30,122 bases of DNA, taken from positions 1 through 30,122 of the forward strand of contig CAJUKN010000026.1 in the NCBI GenBank assembly GCA_910587485.1, in the 5' to 3' direction. Below are positions 6,474 through 16,053 of the stretch, piece after piece. The notes under the pieces are model-generated. The model had not been told where the DNA came from. It searched no databases and saw only the letters and a program-made list of their open reading frames with translations. Position numbers and translations under genes: made by a program. Position 1 is the stretch's first letter. The number at the start of each line of letters is the position of its first letter. This DNA is from an uncultured Lachnospira sp. GTDB lineage: Bacteria; Bacillota; Clostridia; Lachnospirales; Lachnospiraceae.

Positions 6474-9400
6474 TTATATACTTTCTTCTATCATACTATT
6501 TATTTCTTCATCTTCTCTTTCAGTAAAATTAATTTCTTCATTTTTTTCAACATATTCAAGACCAGTATCTATCCTGATATTCTGGTATCTCTTCATTCCT
6601 GTACCAGCAGGAATCAATTTACCAATAATAACATTTTCCTTAAGACCTATTAATGGGTCAATCTTTCCATTGATAGCTGCATCTGTAAGAACCTTTGTAG
6701 TTTCTTGGAAAGATGCTGCTGACATAAATGAATTGGTTGCAAGGGAAGCCTTTGTGATACCAAGTATAATCGGTGTACCAGAAGCAGGTGTCTTTCCTTC
6801 AGCCTCAAGTTTTTCATTTGCCTCTGTAAAGTCAATTGTATCCACTTGTGAACCCGGAAGAAAATTAGAATCTCCTGCTTCATCAACGATAATCTTTTTA
6901 AGCATTTGACGAACAATCAACTCAATATGTTTATCGTTAATTTCAACACCTTGTATACGATATACTTTTTGAACTTCACGAATCATATAATCCTGAACAG
7001 CTCTTACGCCAAGTATTCTTACAATATCATGCGGATTTTCTGAACCTTCTGTAATTTCTTCACCTTTGGCAACAATCTGCCCTTCCTTAACTTTTACTCT
7101 TGTATCCTTAGAAACTGTATATGCTTTAGAATTGCCCTCATCGTCTGTAATAACAATATCGGTCTTCTTTTCGGTCTGTGCAAAACTTACCACACCACCA
7201 AATTCAGCAAGTACAGCAAGAGTCTTTGGCTTTCTTGCCTCAAAAAGTTCCTCTACTCTAGGAAGACCTTGTGTAATATTATCACCCGCAACACCACCTG
7301 TATGGAATGTTCTCATTGTAAGCTGTGTACCTGGTTCACCGATAGACTGTGCCGCAATAATACCAACTGCTTCACCAACCTGTACGGTCTGTCCTGTTGC
7401 CATGTTTGAGCCATAGCATTTTGCACATACGCCAATATGTGAACGACATGTAAGAATCGTCCTAATCTTAACTTGTTCAACGCCAGTCTTAATAATCTGT
7501 TCTGCTCTCTTTGGCGTAACCAAATGATTGGCACCAACAACAACATTTCCTTTATCATCAAGTATATCTTCTGCAAGGAATCTTCCTGTAATACGTTCTT
7601 GTAAAGACTCTAAAACATCCGCCTTTGCATCACTGTCAGCCGTTGCCTTATCATTTACAAATTCATAAACATACATACCCGGTATGCTCTTGCCTTCACT
7701 GCAATCATTTTCTCTTATAACAAGGTCTTGTGACACATCAACAAGACGTCTTGTAAGATAACCAGAGTCTGCGGTACGAAGCGCTGTATCAGATAAACCT
7801 TTACGCGCTCCATGTGCTGAGATAAAGTACTCCAATACATCAAGACCTTCTCTAAAATTCGACTTAATTGGAAGCTCGATTGTATTGCCTGATGTATCTG
7901 CCATCAATCCACGCATACCAGCTAACTGCTTAATCTGCTGGTTGGAACCACGCGCACCAGAGTCCGCCATCATAAAGATATTATTGTACTTATCAAGACC
8001 TGCAAGCAAGGCATCTTTAAGCAACTCATCGGTTTCTTGCCATACCTTGATAACATTTTTATGTCTCTCTTCATCGGTTGATATACCTCTATTGTAATGC
8101 TTTGTAATCATCTCTACTTTTTTCTCAGCATTTGCAATGAGTTCCTTTTTAATAGGAGGCACGGTCATCTCTGAAATAGAAACAGTCATAGCAGCTTTTG
8201 TTGAATATTTATATCCCATAGCTTTAATATCATCAAGAACTTCTGCGGTTCTTGTCGTGCCATGTGTATTAATAACATGCTGCAATATATCTTTTAACTG
8301 CTTTTTACCTACATGAAAATCAACTTCAAGTACAAGTTCATTTTCTGGAAGACTTCTGTCCACATAACCTAAATCCTGTGGAAGTATCTCATTAAAAATA
8401 AAACGTCCTAATGTTGATGCAACATTACCACTTTTTGTTGTTCCATCTTCACACTTTTTAACAACACGCACTAATATTTTAGAATGAAGCGTAATTACAC
8501 CATTTTCATAAGCTAATAAAGCCTCATTGACATCTTTAAAATACTTGCCTTCTCCCTTAGCACCCGGTCTTTCCTGTGTTAAATAATAAATACCAAGCAC
8601 CATATCCTGTGAAGGAACAGCTACCGGACCACCATCTGATGGCTTGAGCAAGTTATTTGGTGAAAGCAGCATAAAACGACATTCAGCCTGTGCCTCTACA
8701 GAAAGTGGCAGATGGACAGCCATCTGGTCTCCGTCAAAGTCGGCATTAAACGCTGTACATACTAATGGATGCAGCTTAATTGCCTTACCTTCTACAAGGA
8801 TTGGCTCAAATGCCTGTATACCCAGTCGATGAAGTGTCGGCGCACGGTTCAGCATAACTGGATGCTCTTTGATAACATCTTCTAGTACATCCCACACATC
8901 ATTTTCAAGCTGTTCAACCTTTTTCTTCGCCTTTTTAATATTTTCTGCCAAATTACGTCTTACAAGCTCTCGCATAACAAATGGCTTAAATAATTCAATT
9001 GCCATCTCTTTAGGAAGTCCACACTGATAAATCTTAAGTTCTGGACCTACTACAATAACAGAACGTCCTGAATAATCAACACGCTTACCCAACAGATTTT
9101 GACGAAAACGTCCCTGTTTGCCTTTTAGCAAATCAGAAAGTGACTTTAAAGCTCTGTTTCCCGGTCCTGTCACTGGACGTCCATTTCTACGACCATTGTC
9201 AATAAGCGCATCAACTGCTTCCTGAAGCATTCTCTTTTCATTGCGCACAATAATTTCAGGTGCGCCAAGCTCCATCAGTCGTGCAAGACGATTGTTTCTA
9301 TTAATAATTCTTCTATATAAATCATTTAAGTCTGATGTTGCAAATCGACCACCATCAAGCTGAACCATCGGTCTTAAATCTGGAGGGATAACTGGAATTT

Positions 9401-10112
9401 CTGTAAGAATCATCCATTCTGGTTTTGTTTTAGCATTTAAAAATGCCTCCATCACTTCAATTCTCTTAATTAATCGAGCAGCCTTTTGTGAGGTGGTATT
9501 AGCAAGCTCTTCTTTTAATTTTATGGTTTCTTGTACAAGGTCAACATTTTGAAGAAGCTCAAGAATAGCCTCTGCCCCCATTCCTACTCGAAACTGGTCG
9601 CCATATTTTTCATAACATTCAGAATACTCTTGTTCACTGAGTATCTTTTTAAATGGAATATCCGTCTCGCCCGGGTCTAACACAATATAAGAGGCAAAAT
9701 ATAATACTTTCTCAAGATTTTTAGGACCAATATCTAAAATTAAATCCATTCTGCTTGGTATGCCCTTAAAATACCAGATATGAGAAACGGGTGCTGCAAG
9801 ATGAATATGCCCCATACGGTCTCTACGCACGCTTGCTTTCGTTACTTCAACGCCGCACTTATCACAAACAATTCCCTTATCCTTAATCTTTTTATACTTA
9901 CCGCAATGGCATTCCCAATCTTTACTAGGTCCAAATATTCTCTCACAAAACAAACCATCTTTTTCTGGTTTCAGCGTTCTGTAATTAATTGTTTCAGGTT
10001 TTGTAACCTCACCATGTGACCATTCCAATATATTCTCTGGAGAAGCAAGTTTAATCTGAATCTTATCAAACTTCATTGAATTGTTTGACAACTGCTTTTT
10101 TGATTCTTCCAT
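6474..10112 (-). CDS. rpoC: RNA polymerase beta' subunit
   Basis: Catalytic subunit of RNA polymerase. The 1212-residue protein contains the N-terminal zinc ribbon (CHCGKYKK...CDKCGVEV, about residues 68-91), the NADFDGDQMAVH active-site loop that holds the catalytic magnesium, the bridge helix/trigger loop region, and a second zinc site built from a Cys in ENDCSEGK plus CRSHIGVCAKC. The C-terminal end is acidic. The start is supported by AAGGGAG nine bases upstream. Only 20 bases separate it from rpoB, and a terminator follows it. Length and motif order are those of Clostridia; no break or insertion is visible. Confidence 0.99.
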   Translation of the reverse strand: MEESKKQLSNNSMKFDKIQIKLASPENILEWSHGEVTKPETINYRTLKPEKDGLFCERIFGPSKDWECHCGKYKKIKDKGIVCDKCGVEVTKASVRRDRMGHIHLAAPVSHIWYFKGIPSRMDLILDIGPKNLEKVLYFASYIVLDPGETDIPFKKILSEQEYSECYEKYGDQFRVGMGAEAILELLQNVDLVQETIKLKEELANTTSQKAARLIKRIEVMEAFLNAKTKPEWMILTEIPVIPPDLRPMVQLDGGRFATSDLNDLYRRIINRNNRLARLMELGAPEIIVRNEKRMLQEAVDALIDNGRRNGRPVTGPGNRALKSLSDLLKGKQGRFRQNLLGKRVDYSGRSVIVVGPELKIYQCGLPKEMAIELFKPFVMRELVRRNLAENIKKAKKKVEQLENDVWDVLEDVIKEHPVMLNRAPTLHRLGIQAFEPILVEGKAIKLHPLVCTAFNADFDGDQMAVHLPLSVEAQAECRFMLLSPNNLLKPSDGGPVAVPSQDMVLGIYYLTQERPGAKGEGKYFKDVNEALLAYENGVITLHSKILVRVVKKCEDGTTKSGNVASTLGRFIFNEILPQDLGYVDRSLPENELVLEVDFHVGKKQLKDILQHVINTHGTTRTAEVLDDIKAMGYKYSTKAAMTVSISEMTVPPIKKELIANAEKKVEMITKHYNRGISTDEERHKNVIKVWQETDELLKDALLAGLDKYNNIFMMADSGARGSNQQIKQLAGMRGLMADTSGNTIELPIKSNFREGLDVLEYFISAHGARKGLSDTALRTADSGYLTRRLVDVSQDLVIRENDCSEGKSIPGMYVYEFVNDKATADSDAKADVLESLQERITGRFLAEDILDDKGNVVVGANHLVTPKRAEQIIKTGVEQVKIRTILTCRSHIGVCAKCYGSNMATGQTVQVGEAVGIIAAQSIGEPGTQLTMRTFHTGGVAGDNITQGLPRVEELFEARKPKTLAVLAEFGGVVSFAQTEKKTDIVITDDEGNSKAYTVSKDTRVKVKEGQIVAKGEEITEGSENPHDIVRILGVRAVQDYMIREVQKVYRIQGVEINDKHIELIVRQMLKKIIVDEAGDSNFLPGSQVDTIDFTEANEKLEAEGKTPASGTPIILGITKASLATNSFMSAASFQETTKVLTDAAINGKIDPLIGLKENVIIGKLIPAGTGMKRYQNIRIDTGLEYVEKNEEINFTEREDEEINSMIEESI

Positions 10113-10132
10113 GTATATCTGCTCCCTTCTAA

Positions 10133-13100
10133 TTAATAAATATCTGCATTGCCATCGCCATAATCTTCGTCTATATCAAACTCGTCTGACAAATCTTCTT
10201 CAAAATCTTCCTCATCAAGACCATCTTCCATATAATCTGTTGATTCATCAATATCTTCTACATATCGTGCCTCACCTGATTCATCAAATGTCTGAATGGT
10301 ATTACCTGCATGTTTTAATTCGCTTTCTTCATCTTTGCTGTTTCTGCGATAACCACCATCATCAAGCACCTTCTTAAAATCTGTGACTTCATAATCTGCG
10401 CTTTCAAGAAGTTTTACCTCTTCATTATTTTGGTCTAAAACACGTACATCTAACGCCAATGACTGCAATTCTTTTAACAATACCTTAAAGGACTCTGGTA
10501 TACCCGGTTCTGGGATATTTTCCCCCTTAATAATTGCTTCATATGTCTTTACACGTCCCACAACGTCATCGGACTTTACTGTAAGTATTTCCTGTAATGT
10601 GTATGATGCACCATAAGCCTCTAATGCCCACACTTCCATCTCACCAAAACGCTGTCCGCCAAACTGTGCCTTACCACCTAATGGCTGTTGTGTTACAAGT
10701 GAGTAAGGACCTGTTGAACGCGCATGAATCTTATCATCAACCAAATGGTGAAGCTTTAAGTAGTGCATAAATCCTATTGTAACAGGACTATCAAAATATT
10801 CACCTGTTCTGCCATCACGAAGTCTTACTTTTCCGTTACGGTCAATTGGAACACCCTTCCACTCTGCACGATGGTCTTTATGTTCATCAAGATATTGATA
10901 CACGTCTTCTCTCAAGTTTGCTTTATGCTTTGCGCTAAATTCATCCCACTCAAGGTTTGCATAATCATTTGCCAACTCCAACGTATCCATAATATCATTT
11001 TCATCTGCACCATCAAACACCGATGTAGCAACATTAAATCCAAGTACTTTTGCTGCCAAACTTAGATGAATTTCCAAAACCTGACCAATATTCATACGTG
11101 AAGGCACACCAAGCGGATTTAAAACAATATCAAGCGGACGTCCGTTTGGCAAAAATGGCATATCTTCCACTGGAAGCACTCTTGAAACGACACCCTTATT
11201 ACCATGACGACCAGCCATCTTGTCACCAACCGATATTTTTCTTTTCTGTGCAATATAGATACGAACAGACTTATTGACACCCGGTGAGAGTTCATCGCCG
11301 TCTTCTCTTGTAAAGGTCTTAACTGCTACAACAATACCATACTCGCCATGTGGAACCTTAAGTGATGTATCTCTTACCTCTCTTGCCTTCTCACCAAAAA
11401 TAGCACGAAGAAGTCGCTCTTCTGCTGTCAATTCAGTTTCTCCCTTAGGCGTTACCTTTCCAACTAAGACATCACCTGCACGAACCTCAGCACCAATACG
11501 AATAATACCATCTTCATCAAGGTCCTTGATAGACTCATTCGATACCGATGGAATATCTCTTGTAATTTCTTCTGGTCCAAGCTTTGTGTCTCTTGCTTCC
11601 GTCTCATATTCTTCTATATGAATTGATGTATATACATCATCTCTTACTAATCGTTCACTTAAAAGAACCGCATCCTCATAGTTATAACCTTCCCATGTCA
11701 TAAATCCAATCAATGGATTCTTGCCTAATGCAATTTCTCCATTTGATGTTGAAGGACCATCTGCAATGACATCGCCGGCTTCAACGCGGTCGCCCTTAAA
11801 TACAATAGGTCTCTGATTATAACAGTTGCTTTGGTTGCTTCTTGCAAACTTTGTCAACTTATATTTGCGAACTTTGCCATTATCCTGCTTTATTGTAATC
11901 ATATTTGATTCTGACGAGGTAACAACACCTGCGGCTTCTGCTACCACACACACACCAGAGTCAATAGCTGCCTTATTTTCAATACCTGTTCCGATAACTG
12001 GCGCATCGGTAGTAAGAAGTGGCACTGCCTGACGCTGCATATTAGAACCCATCAAAGCTCTGTTGGCATCGTCATTTTGAAGAAATGGTATCATTGATGT
12101 TGCAACAGAAAAGACCATCTTAGGAGAAACGTCCATAAGGTCAATCAGTCTTTTATCAAACTCCGATGTCTCATCTCTATATCGTCCAGATACGGTATTT
12201 TTGACAAAATGTCCTTCTTCGTCAATCTCTGCATTCGCTTGAGCCACATGGAAATCATCTTCCTCATCGGCTGTAAAATAACGTACTTCATCTGTAACTC
12301 TTGGATTTTTAGGGTCGCTCTTATCTACAATACGATAAGGTGCTTCCACAAAACCATACTCATTAATTCTTGCATAGGAAGCCAATGAGTTGATAAGACC
12401 GATATTTGGACCTTCAGGTGTCTCAATAGGACACATTCTTCCATAATGGGTATAATGTACATCTCGCACTTCAAAGCCCGCACGGTCTCTTGACAAACCA
12501 CCCGGTCCTAATGCAGACAGTCTTCTCTTATGTGTCAACTCTCCAAGTGGATTATTTTGGTCCATAAACTGTGACAACTGTGAACTGCCAAAAAATTCTT
12601 TAATAGCTGCTGTCACAGGCTTTATATTAATAAGGGATTGTGGTGATACGCCACTCAAATCTTGAGTAGACATTCTCTCACGCACAACTCTTTCCATTCT
12701 TGAAATTCCAATTCTAAACTGATTTTGTAACAACTCGCCAACAGCTCGGATACGTCTGTTGCCCAAATGGTCAATATCATCTTTTGTACCAACACCATAT
12801 TCCAGATGAAGATTGTAGTTGATGGATGCAAGGATATCTTCCACTGTAATATGCTTTGGAATAAGGTCTCCAAGATTCGCTATAATGGCTCTTTTAATAC
12901 TTTCTATGTCCGTGTTTTCCTCAAGAAGCTGCTCCAAAACAGGATAAAATACTTTTTCTGTAACTCCAAGTTCTTTTGCCTCTTCCTCACTGATATCAAC
13001 CCATTTTGTGATATCGACTGCCATATTAGAAAGAATCTTGACTCTTCTATTGGTGATAACACCATCGTTTCCTTTTACTTCCACATCAAGGAACACTGCT

Positions 13101-14104
13101 GGCACAGCAGCATTTTGAATTTCCTCTGCACTTTCTCTTGTAATTTTATCACCTGCCTTTGCAATGATATTGCCATTTACAACAACATCATCGGCAAGGG
13201 TATGTCCTGCTATTCTATATTTAAATGAAAGTTTTTTATTAAATTTATATCGTCCAACCTTCGCTAAATCATATCTTCGAGGGTCAAAAAACATGCCTGA
13301 TATAAGCGATTCTGCACTATCTACTGATAATGGTTCACCCGGTCTTAACTTTTTATATAATTCCAATAAACCTTTCTGTTGGTCTGTAAAACTATCTTCA
13401 CTGTGGTCTGTTGAAACATCTTTAGCCATTGTAGCAATAAGCTTCGGTTCTTCTCCAAATGTATCAATAATTTCAGCGTTTGTTCCTATACCTAAAGCTC
13501 GAATCAACACTGTAATTGGTACTTTTTTATTTCTGTCAACTTTAACATAGAATACATTATTTGCATCTGTTTCATACTCAAGCCATGCTCCACGATTTGG
13601 AATAACTTGGCTGCTGTATAAAAAAATCTTACCATATTTATCTTTTTGTATGTCATAATATATACCAGGTGAACGTACCAACTGGCTAACTATAACTCTC
13701 TCTGCACCATTAATAACAAATGTGCCTGTCCTTGTCATAATTGGGAGGTCACCCATAAATATCTCATGGCCAACAATATCTCCACTTTCCTTATTATGAA
13801 GTCTGACTTCAACTTTAAGAGGTGCTGCATACGTAGCATCTCTTTCTTTGCACTCTTCAATAGAGTATTTAACCTCATCCTCACATAATGTGAAATCACC
13901 AAATTCCAGACTTAATCTTCCATTATAATCTGTAATCGGAGAAATATCATCAAAAACTTCTTTAAGCCCTTCATCCAAAAACCACTGGTATGAGTCCTTT
14001 TGAACTTCAATAAGATTAGGCATTTCAAGAACTTCCTTCTGTCTTGAATAGCTCATTCTGATGCTTTTTCCCGACTTCACCGGACGTATTCTGTTTTTTT
14101 CCAT
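10133..14104 (-). CDS. rpoB: RNA polymerase beta subunit
   Basis: Forms the catalytic cleft of RNA polymerase with beta'. The protein has 1323 residues. The rifampicin region reads SSQLSQFMDQNNPLGELTHK followed by RRLSALGPGGL, so the residues matching E. coli Q513, D516, H526 and S531 are wild type and the enzyme should be rifampicin-sensitive; only the 522-equivalent is Gly. The last 50 or so residues form a strongly acidic tail rich in Asp and Glu, longer than in E. coli and of a kind seen in Lachnospiraceae (from memory). The start has AAGGGGTG eight bases upstream. It is driven by its own promoter, separated from rplL by a terminator and an insertion-sequence remnant. Confidence 0.99.
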   Translation of the reverse strand: MEKNRIRPVKSGKSIRMSYSRQKEVLEMPNLIEVQKDSYQWFLDEGLKEVFDDISPITDYNGRLSLEFGDFTLCEDEVKYSIEECKERDATYAAPLKVEVRLHNKESGDIVGHEIFMGDLPIMTRTGTFVINGAERVIVSQLVRSPGIYYDIQKDKYGKIFLYSSQVIPNRGAWLEYETDANNVFYVKVDRNKKVPITVLIRALGIGTNAEIIDTFGEEPKLIATMAKDVSTDHSEDSFTDQQKGLLELYKKLRPGEPLSVDSAESLISGMFFDPRRYDLAKVGRYKFNKKLSFKYRIAGHTLADDVVVNGNIIAKAGDKITRESAEEIQNAAVPAVFLDVEVKGNDGVITNRRVKILSNMAVDITKWVDISEEEAKELGVTEKVFYPVLEQLLEENTDIESIKRAIIANLGDLIPKHITVEDILASINYNLHLEYGVGTKDDIDHLGNRRIRAVGELLQNQFRIGISRMERVVRERMSTQDLSGVSPQSLINIKPVTAAIKEFFGSSQLSQFMDQNNPLGELTHKRRLSALGPGGLSRDRAGFEVRDVHYTHYGRMCPIETPEGPNIGLINSLASYARINEYGFVEAPYRIVDKSDPKNPRVTDEVRYFTADEEDDFHVAQANAEIDEEGHFVKNTVSGRYRDETSEFDKRLIDLMDVSPKMVFSVATSMIPFLQNDDANRALMGSNMQRQAVPLLTTDAPVIGTGIENKAAIDSGVCVVAEAAGVVTSSESNMITIKQDNGKVRKYKLTKFARSNQSNCYNQRPIVFKGDRVEAGDVIADGPSTSNGEIALGKNPLIGFMTWEGYNYEDAVLLSERLVRDDVYTSIHIEEYETEARDTKLGPEEITRDIPSVSNESIKDLDEDGIIRIGAEVRAGDVLVGKVTPKGETELTAEERLLRAIFGEKAREVRDTSLKVPHGEYGIVVAVKTFTREDGDELSPGVNKSVRIYIAQKRKISVGDKMAGRHGNKGVVSRVLPVEDMPFLPNGRPLDIVLNPLGVPSRMNIGQVLEIHLSLAAKVLGFNVATSVFDGADENDIMDTLELANDYANLEWDEFSAKHKANLREDVYQYLDEHKDHRAEWKGVPIDRNGKVRLRDGRTGEYFDSPVTIGFMHYLKLHHLVDDKIHARSTGPYSLVTQQPLGGKAQFGGQRFGEMEVWALEAYGASYTLQEILTVKSDDVVGRVKTYEAIIKGENIPEPGIPESFKVLLKELQSLALDVRVLDQNNEEVKLLESADYEVTDFKKVLDDGGYRRNSKDEESELKHAGNTIQTFDESGEARYVEDIDESTDYMEDGLDEEDFEEDLSDEFDIDEDYGDGNADIY

Positions 14105-14177
14105 TGACGTTTCACCCCTTGTGCTTATTTTACATAATTATGGCATGTTACAATTTTTCCATAATAGAGCATTGTCC

Positions 14178-14206
14178 ATAATATCACAATTACCTTAATG
14201 TGTCAA
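14178..14206 (-). promoter_or_regulatory. Promoter of rpoBC
   Basis: -35 TTGACA (14201-14206), 17-base spacer and -10 TATTAT (14178-14183). A 12-base palindrome CCAAAATTTTGG directly abuts the -35 box on its upstream side. The promoter lies between the right end of the IS remnant and rpoB, so rpoBC expression does not rely on read-through from rplJL. Confidence 0.88.
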
Positions 14207-14253
14207 CCAAAATTTTGGATATTTTTGCTAAATTTTATTATAGATTTCTAAGA

Positions 14254-14340
14254 GTGAACTACCCATCACCTAAAGGTAATGGGCTTCTGAGAGGCTTCAC
14301 CTCTGTTTAAGAAGCTTGATATTTAAGTTTCCACCTACTA
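14254..14340 (-). mobile_element. IS200/IS605-family right end with omega-RNA-like fold
   Basis: Sequence just after the tnpB remnant stop. On the minus strand it holds an outer stem AGAAGC/GCTTCT (14310-14315 and 14283-14288) enclosing AGAGG/CCTCT, then a hairpin with arms CCCATTACC and GGTGATGGG (14262-14283, one G-T pair), then TAGTTCAC. A hairpin close to a short terminal motif is the typical subterminal structure of IS200/IS605 right ends, and this is the region from which TnpB guide (omega) RNAs come. The element end is placed near 14254; no matching left end is visible. Confidence 0.75.
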
Positions 14341-14822
14341 TTAGGCAATCCTTATTCTTATGGGCGTGTCCACTTCGCCCCTAGTGTATAGAGCCTTAAG
14401 GCTCACAACATTACTTTTACGCATGATGTTTAATGCCCCATTGACATCGGCATTGAAGGTTTTACCACTTACAGTTTTATACATACCTCTGTGTATTCTG
14501 TTACCACTAAACGGATATTCTTTGGGATTATTAGCATTGTAGACAGGAATCTCATCTTTATCCCAAAAACTGGCTTTTGATGTGTAACTTTCTTCCTGTT
14601 TAACAAAGATAATACCATTTAGTTTACACAGATACTCGAACTTTTCACGAAGCTGACCATACGGAATATTGACAAAATTCTGGTTATTTTGCTTACCGAT
14701 GTGAGACCTTTTTGGAAAGTTTCATTATAACCAACCACAAGGTTTCCTATATCATTAGATATACAATAATCTATATTTTTCAAACCAGTAAATATATAAA
14801 CTAAACGTGCATTTACAAACAA
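14341..14822 (-). pseudogene. Truncated, frameshifted TnpB (IS605 OrfB) remnant
   Basis: TnpB is the RNA-guided RuvC-type nuclease of IS200/IS605 elements. Only the C-terminal part remains. One frame gives DYCISNDIGNLVVGYNETFQ, typical TnpB sequence, then shifts near the five-base run at 14709-14713. The next frame continues FVNIPYGQLREKFEYLCKLN, then YTSKASFWDKDEIPVYN and the last RuvC motif NADVNGALNIM, ending at 14341-14343. Loss of one base in the run explains the shift. Sequence upstream of about 14780 no longer looks like TnpB. The zinc-ribbon cysteines expected in this part appear to be lacking or replaced, so the protein would be inactive even if the frame were restored. There is no TnpA. 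Confidence 0.85.
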
Positions 14823-14885
14823 AAAAAGCCATAGGCGTCATTGCAAATGGCACAACTAAACTATAACTATACTTTTTAATTATAC

Positions 14886-14966
14886 AAAAAGGGACTGCCA
14901 CAAAATGAACAATCCTTATAAGATATGGCATACAACCTATCTTTTAGGATTTCATTTTGTGGCAGT
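14886..14966 (-). terminator. Very long hairpin terminator after rplL
   Basis: A 15-base perfect stem (14894-14908 with 14952-14966, ACTGCCACAAAATGA), extended after a two-base bulge by AATCCT/AGGATT and then AAGATA/TATCTT, so the whole hairpin spans 73 bases. On the minus strand it is followed by CCC and five T. It starts about 25 bases after the rplL stop and would separate rplJL from rpoBC. The size and perfect outer arms also recall a small palindromic repeat element that has been used as a terminator. Confidence 0.82.
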
Positions 14967-14990
14967 TCTATAATACATTGAATTGTACAA

Positions 14991-15356
14991 TTACTTTAAT
15001 GTAACCTTTGCACCTTCTGCTTCTATCTTCTTTTGGATATCTTCTGCTTCCTCTTTAGAAACGCCTTCCTTAATAACCTTTGGAGCATTGTCTACAACTT
15101 CTTTAGCTTCCTTAAGTCCAAGACCTGTAATCTCACGAACAACCTTGATAACCTTAACCTTGTTGTCACCAACTTCTGTAAGTTCTACATCAAATTCTGT
15201 CTTCTCATCTTCTGCTGCTGCGCCGCCGCCCACTGCTGATACAACAACACCAGCTGCTGCTGATACGCCAAATTCTTCCTCACATGCTTTAACCAACTCA
15301 TTAAGCTCTAATACTGTTAAACCTTTAATTACCTCAATAATTTCCTGTGTAGTCAT
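14991..15356 (-). CDS. rplL: 50S ribosomal protein L7/L12
   Basis: Stalk protein of the 50S subunit that recruits translation GTPases; it binds L10 as dimers. The 121-residue chain has the N-terminal dimerisation helices (LTVLELNELVKACEEEFGVS), an Ala/Gly-rich hinge around residues 35-50, and the C-terminal domain with GLGLKEAKEVVDNAPK. It starts MTTQE and so lacks the usual two or three residues (AKL) before this point; an in-frame TAG lies just upstream, so the start is fixed. There is no Shine-Dalgarno next to the ATG. The nearest strong one is some 75 bases upstream, across a predicted hairpin. It is co-transcribed with rplJ. Confidence 0.97.
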   Translation of the reverse strand: MTTQEIIEVIKGLTVLELNELVKACEEEFGVSAAAGVVVSAVGGGAAAEDEKTEFDVELTEVGDNKVKVIKVVREITGLGLKEAKEVVDNAPKVIKEGVSKEEAEDIQKKIEAEGAKVTLK

Positions 15357-15368
15357 TCTATATAATTG

Positions 15369-15438
15369 CTACTAAAAACATATATTTATACTTCTTTTTT
15401 ATCAAGCATAAATAACATCTATTAGTAGGCTCTCCTTT
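15369..15438 (-). promoter_or_regulatory. rplJ-rplL spacer: distant SD, ten-codon ORF and bridging hairpin
   Basis: AAAGGAGA (15431-15438) is the only good ribosome site before rplL. Two to three bases on, CTACTAA (transcript sense) pairs with TTAGTAG (15422-15428 with 15369-15375), with an inner stem ATTTAT/ATAAAT. After this hairpin about a dozen bases remain before the rplL ATG. Folding would bring the site near the start codon. Inside the hairpin is an ORF at 15418-15386 encoding MLFMLDKKEV, 13 bases after the same ribosome site, which could instead be a leader peptide. Confidence 0.5.
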
Positions 15439-15488
15439 CTATAAAAATATTTAATATGATTTTTTTTACTACAAACAAATACTCTAAA

Positions 15489-15986
15489 TTAAGCTGCGCC
15501 TTCTTCAGACTTTTCAGCAATCTGCTTAATGACACGAGCAAAGTTTGCAATAGGTGACTGAATACTTCCAAGAAGTTTTGAAAGCAATTCTTCTCTTGAA
15601 GGAATATTTGCGATAGCCTTAATACCTGCTTCATCATAATATGTTCCTTCTACAACGCCACATTTAAGTTCAAGTGCATCTGCTGTCTTAGCAAAATTAC
15701 TAAGAATCCTTGCAGGTGCTGTAGCATCTGTTGCGCTGATAGCGATTGCATTTGGTCCTTCAAGATTCTCAGTCATTGGCTCAAAAACTGTTCCAGCAAC
15801 TGCTCTCTTAACTAAAGTGTTCTTATAAACCTTATAGATAACACCTGCTTCTCTCATCTGCTTTCTAAGCTGAGTATCTTGTTCTACAGTCAAACCACTG
15901 TACTTAACAAGAACCACACCTGCTGCATCTTTTAAAGAAGCTGAAATCTCGTCTACTATAGGCTGTTTAAGTTCTACCTTTGCCAT
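15489..15986 (-). CDS. rplJ: 50S ribosomal protein L10
   Basis: Base of the L7/L12 stalk; it binds 23S rRNA next to L11 and carries L7/L12 dimers on its C-terminal helix. The 165 residues have normal length, with the globular N-terminal domain (VVLVKYSGLTVEQDTQLRKQ, VYKNTLVKRA) and the helical C-terminus IQSPIANFARVIKQIAE that binds L7/L12. The ATG follows AAGGAGG at good spacing. It is first in the rplJ-rplL unit and is preceded by an L10 leader with a terminator hairpin, so the L10-L12 complex is expected to repress its own synthesis. Confidence 0.98.
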   Translation of the reverse strand: MAKVELKQPIVDEISASLKDAAGVVLVKYSGLTVEQDTQLRKQMREAGVIYKVYKNTLVKRAVAGTVFEPMTENLEGPNAIAISATDATAPARILSNFAKTADALELKCGVVEGTYYDEAGIKAIANIPSREELLSKLLGSIQSPIANFARVIKQIAEKSEEGAA

Positions 15987-16024
15987 GAATTTACCTCCTT
16001 ATTAGAATAAAATCATCGCCATAT

Positions 16025-16053
16025 AAAAACCTTCTGTCCATATAGACAGAAGG
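16025..16053 (-). terminator. Attenuator terminator of the L10 leader
   Basis: Arms CCTTCTGTC and GACAGAAGG (within 16030-16053) form a strong stem followed by five T on the minus strand. It sits between the L10 leader fold and the rplJ start, the position expected for a conditional terminator. Confidence 0.85.

Noticed and set aside
10133..14104. Rifampicin-resistance type RpoB
   Set aside because: All main resistance positions carry wild-type residues; Gly at the 522-equivalent looks like natural variation.
14360..14542. 60-codon plus-strand frame in the rplL-rpoB gap
   Set aside because: Antisense to the TnpB remnant, no ribosome site and no family likeness.
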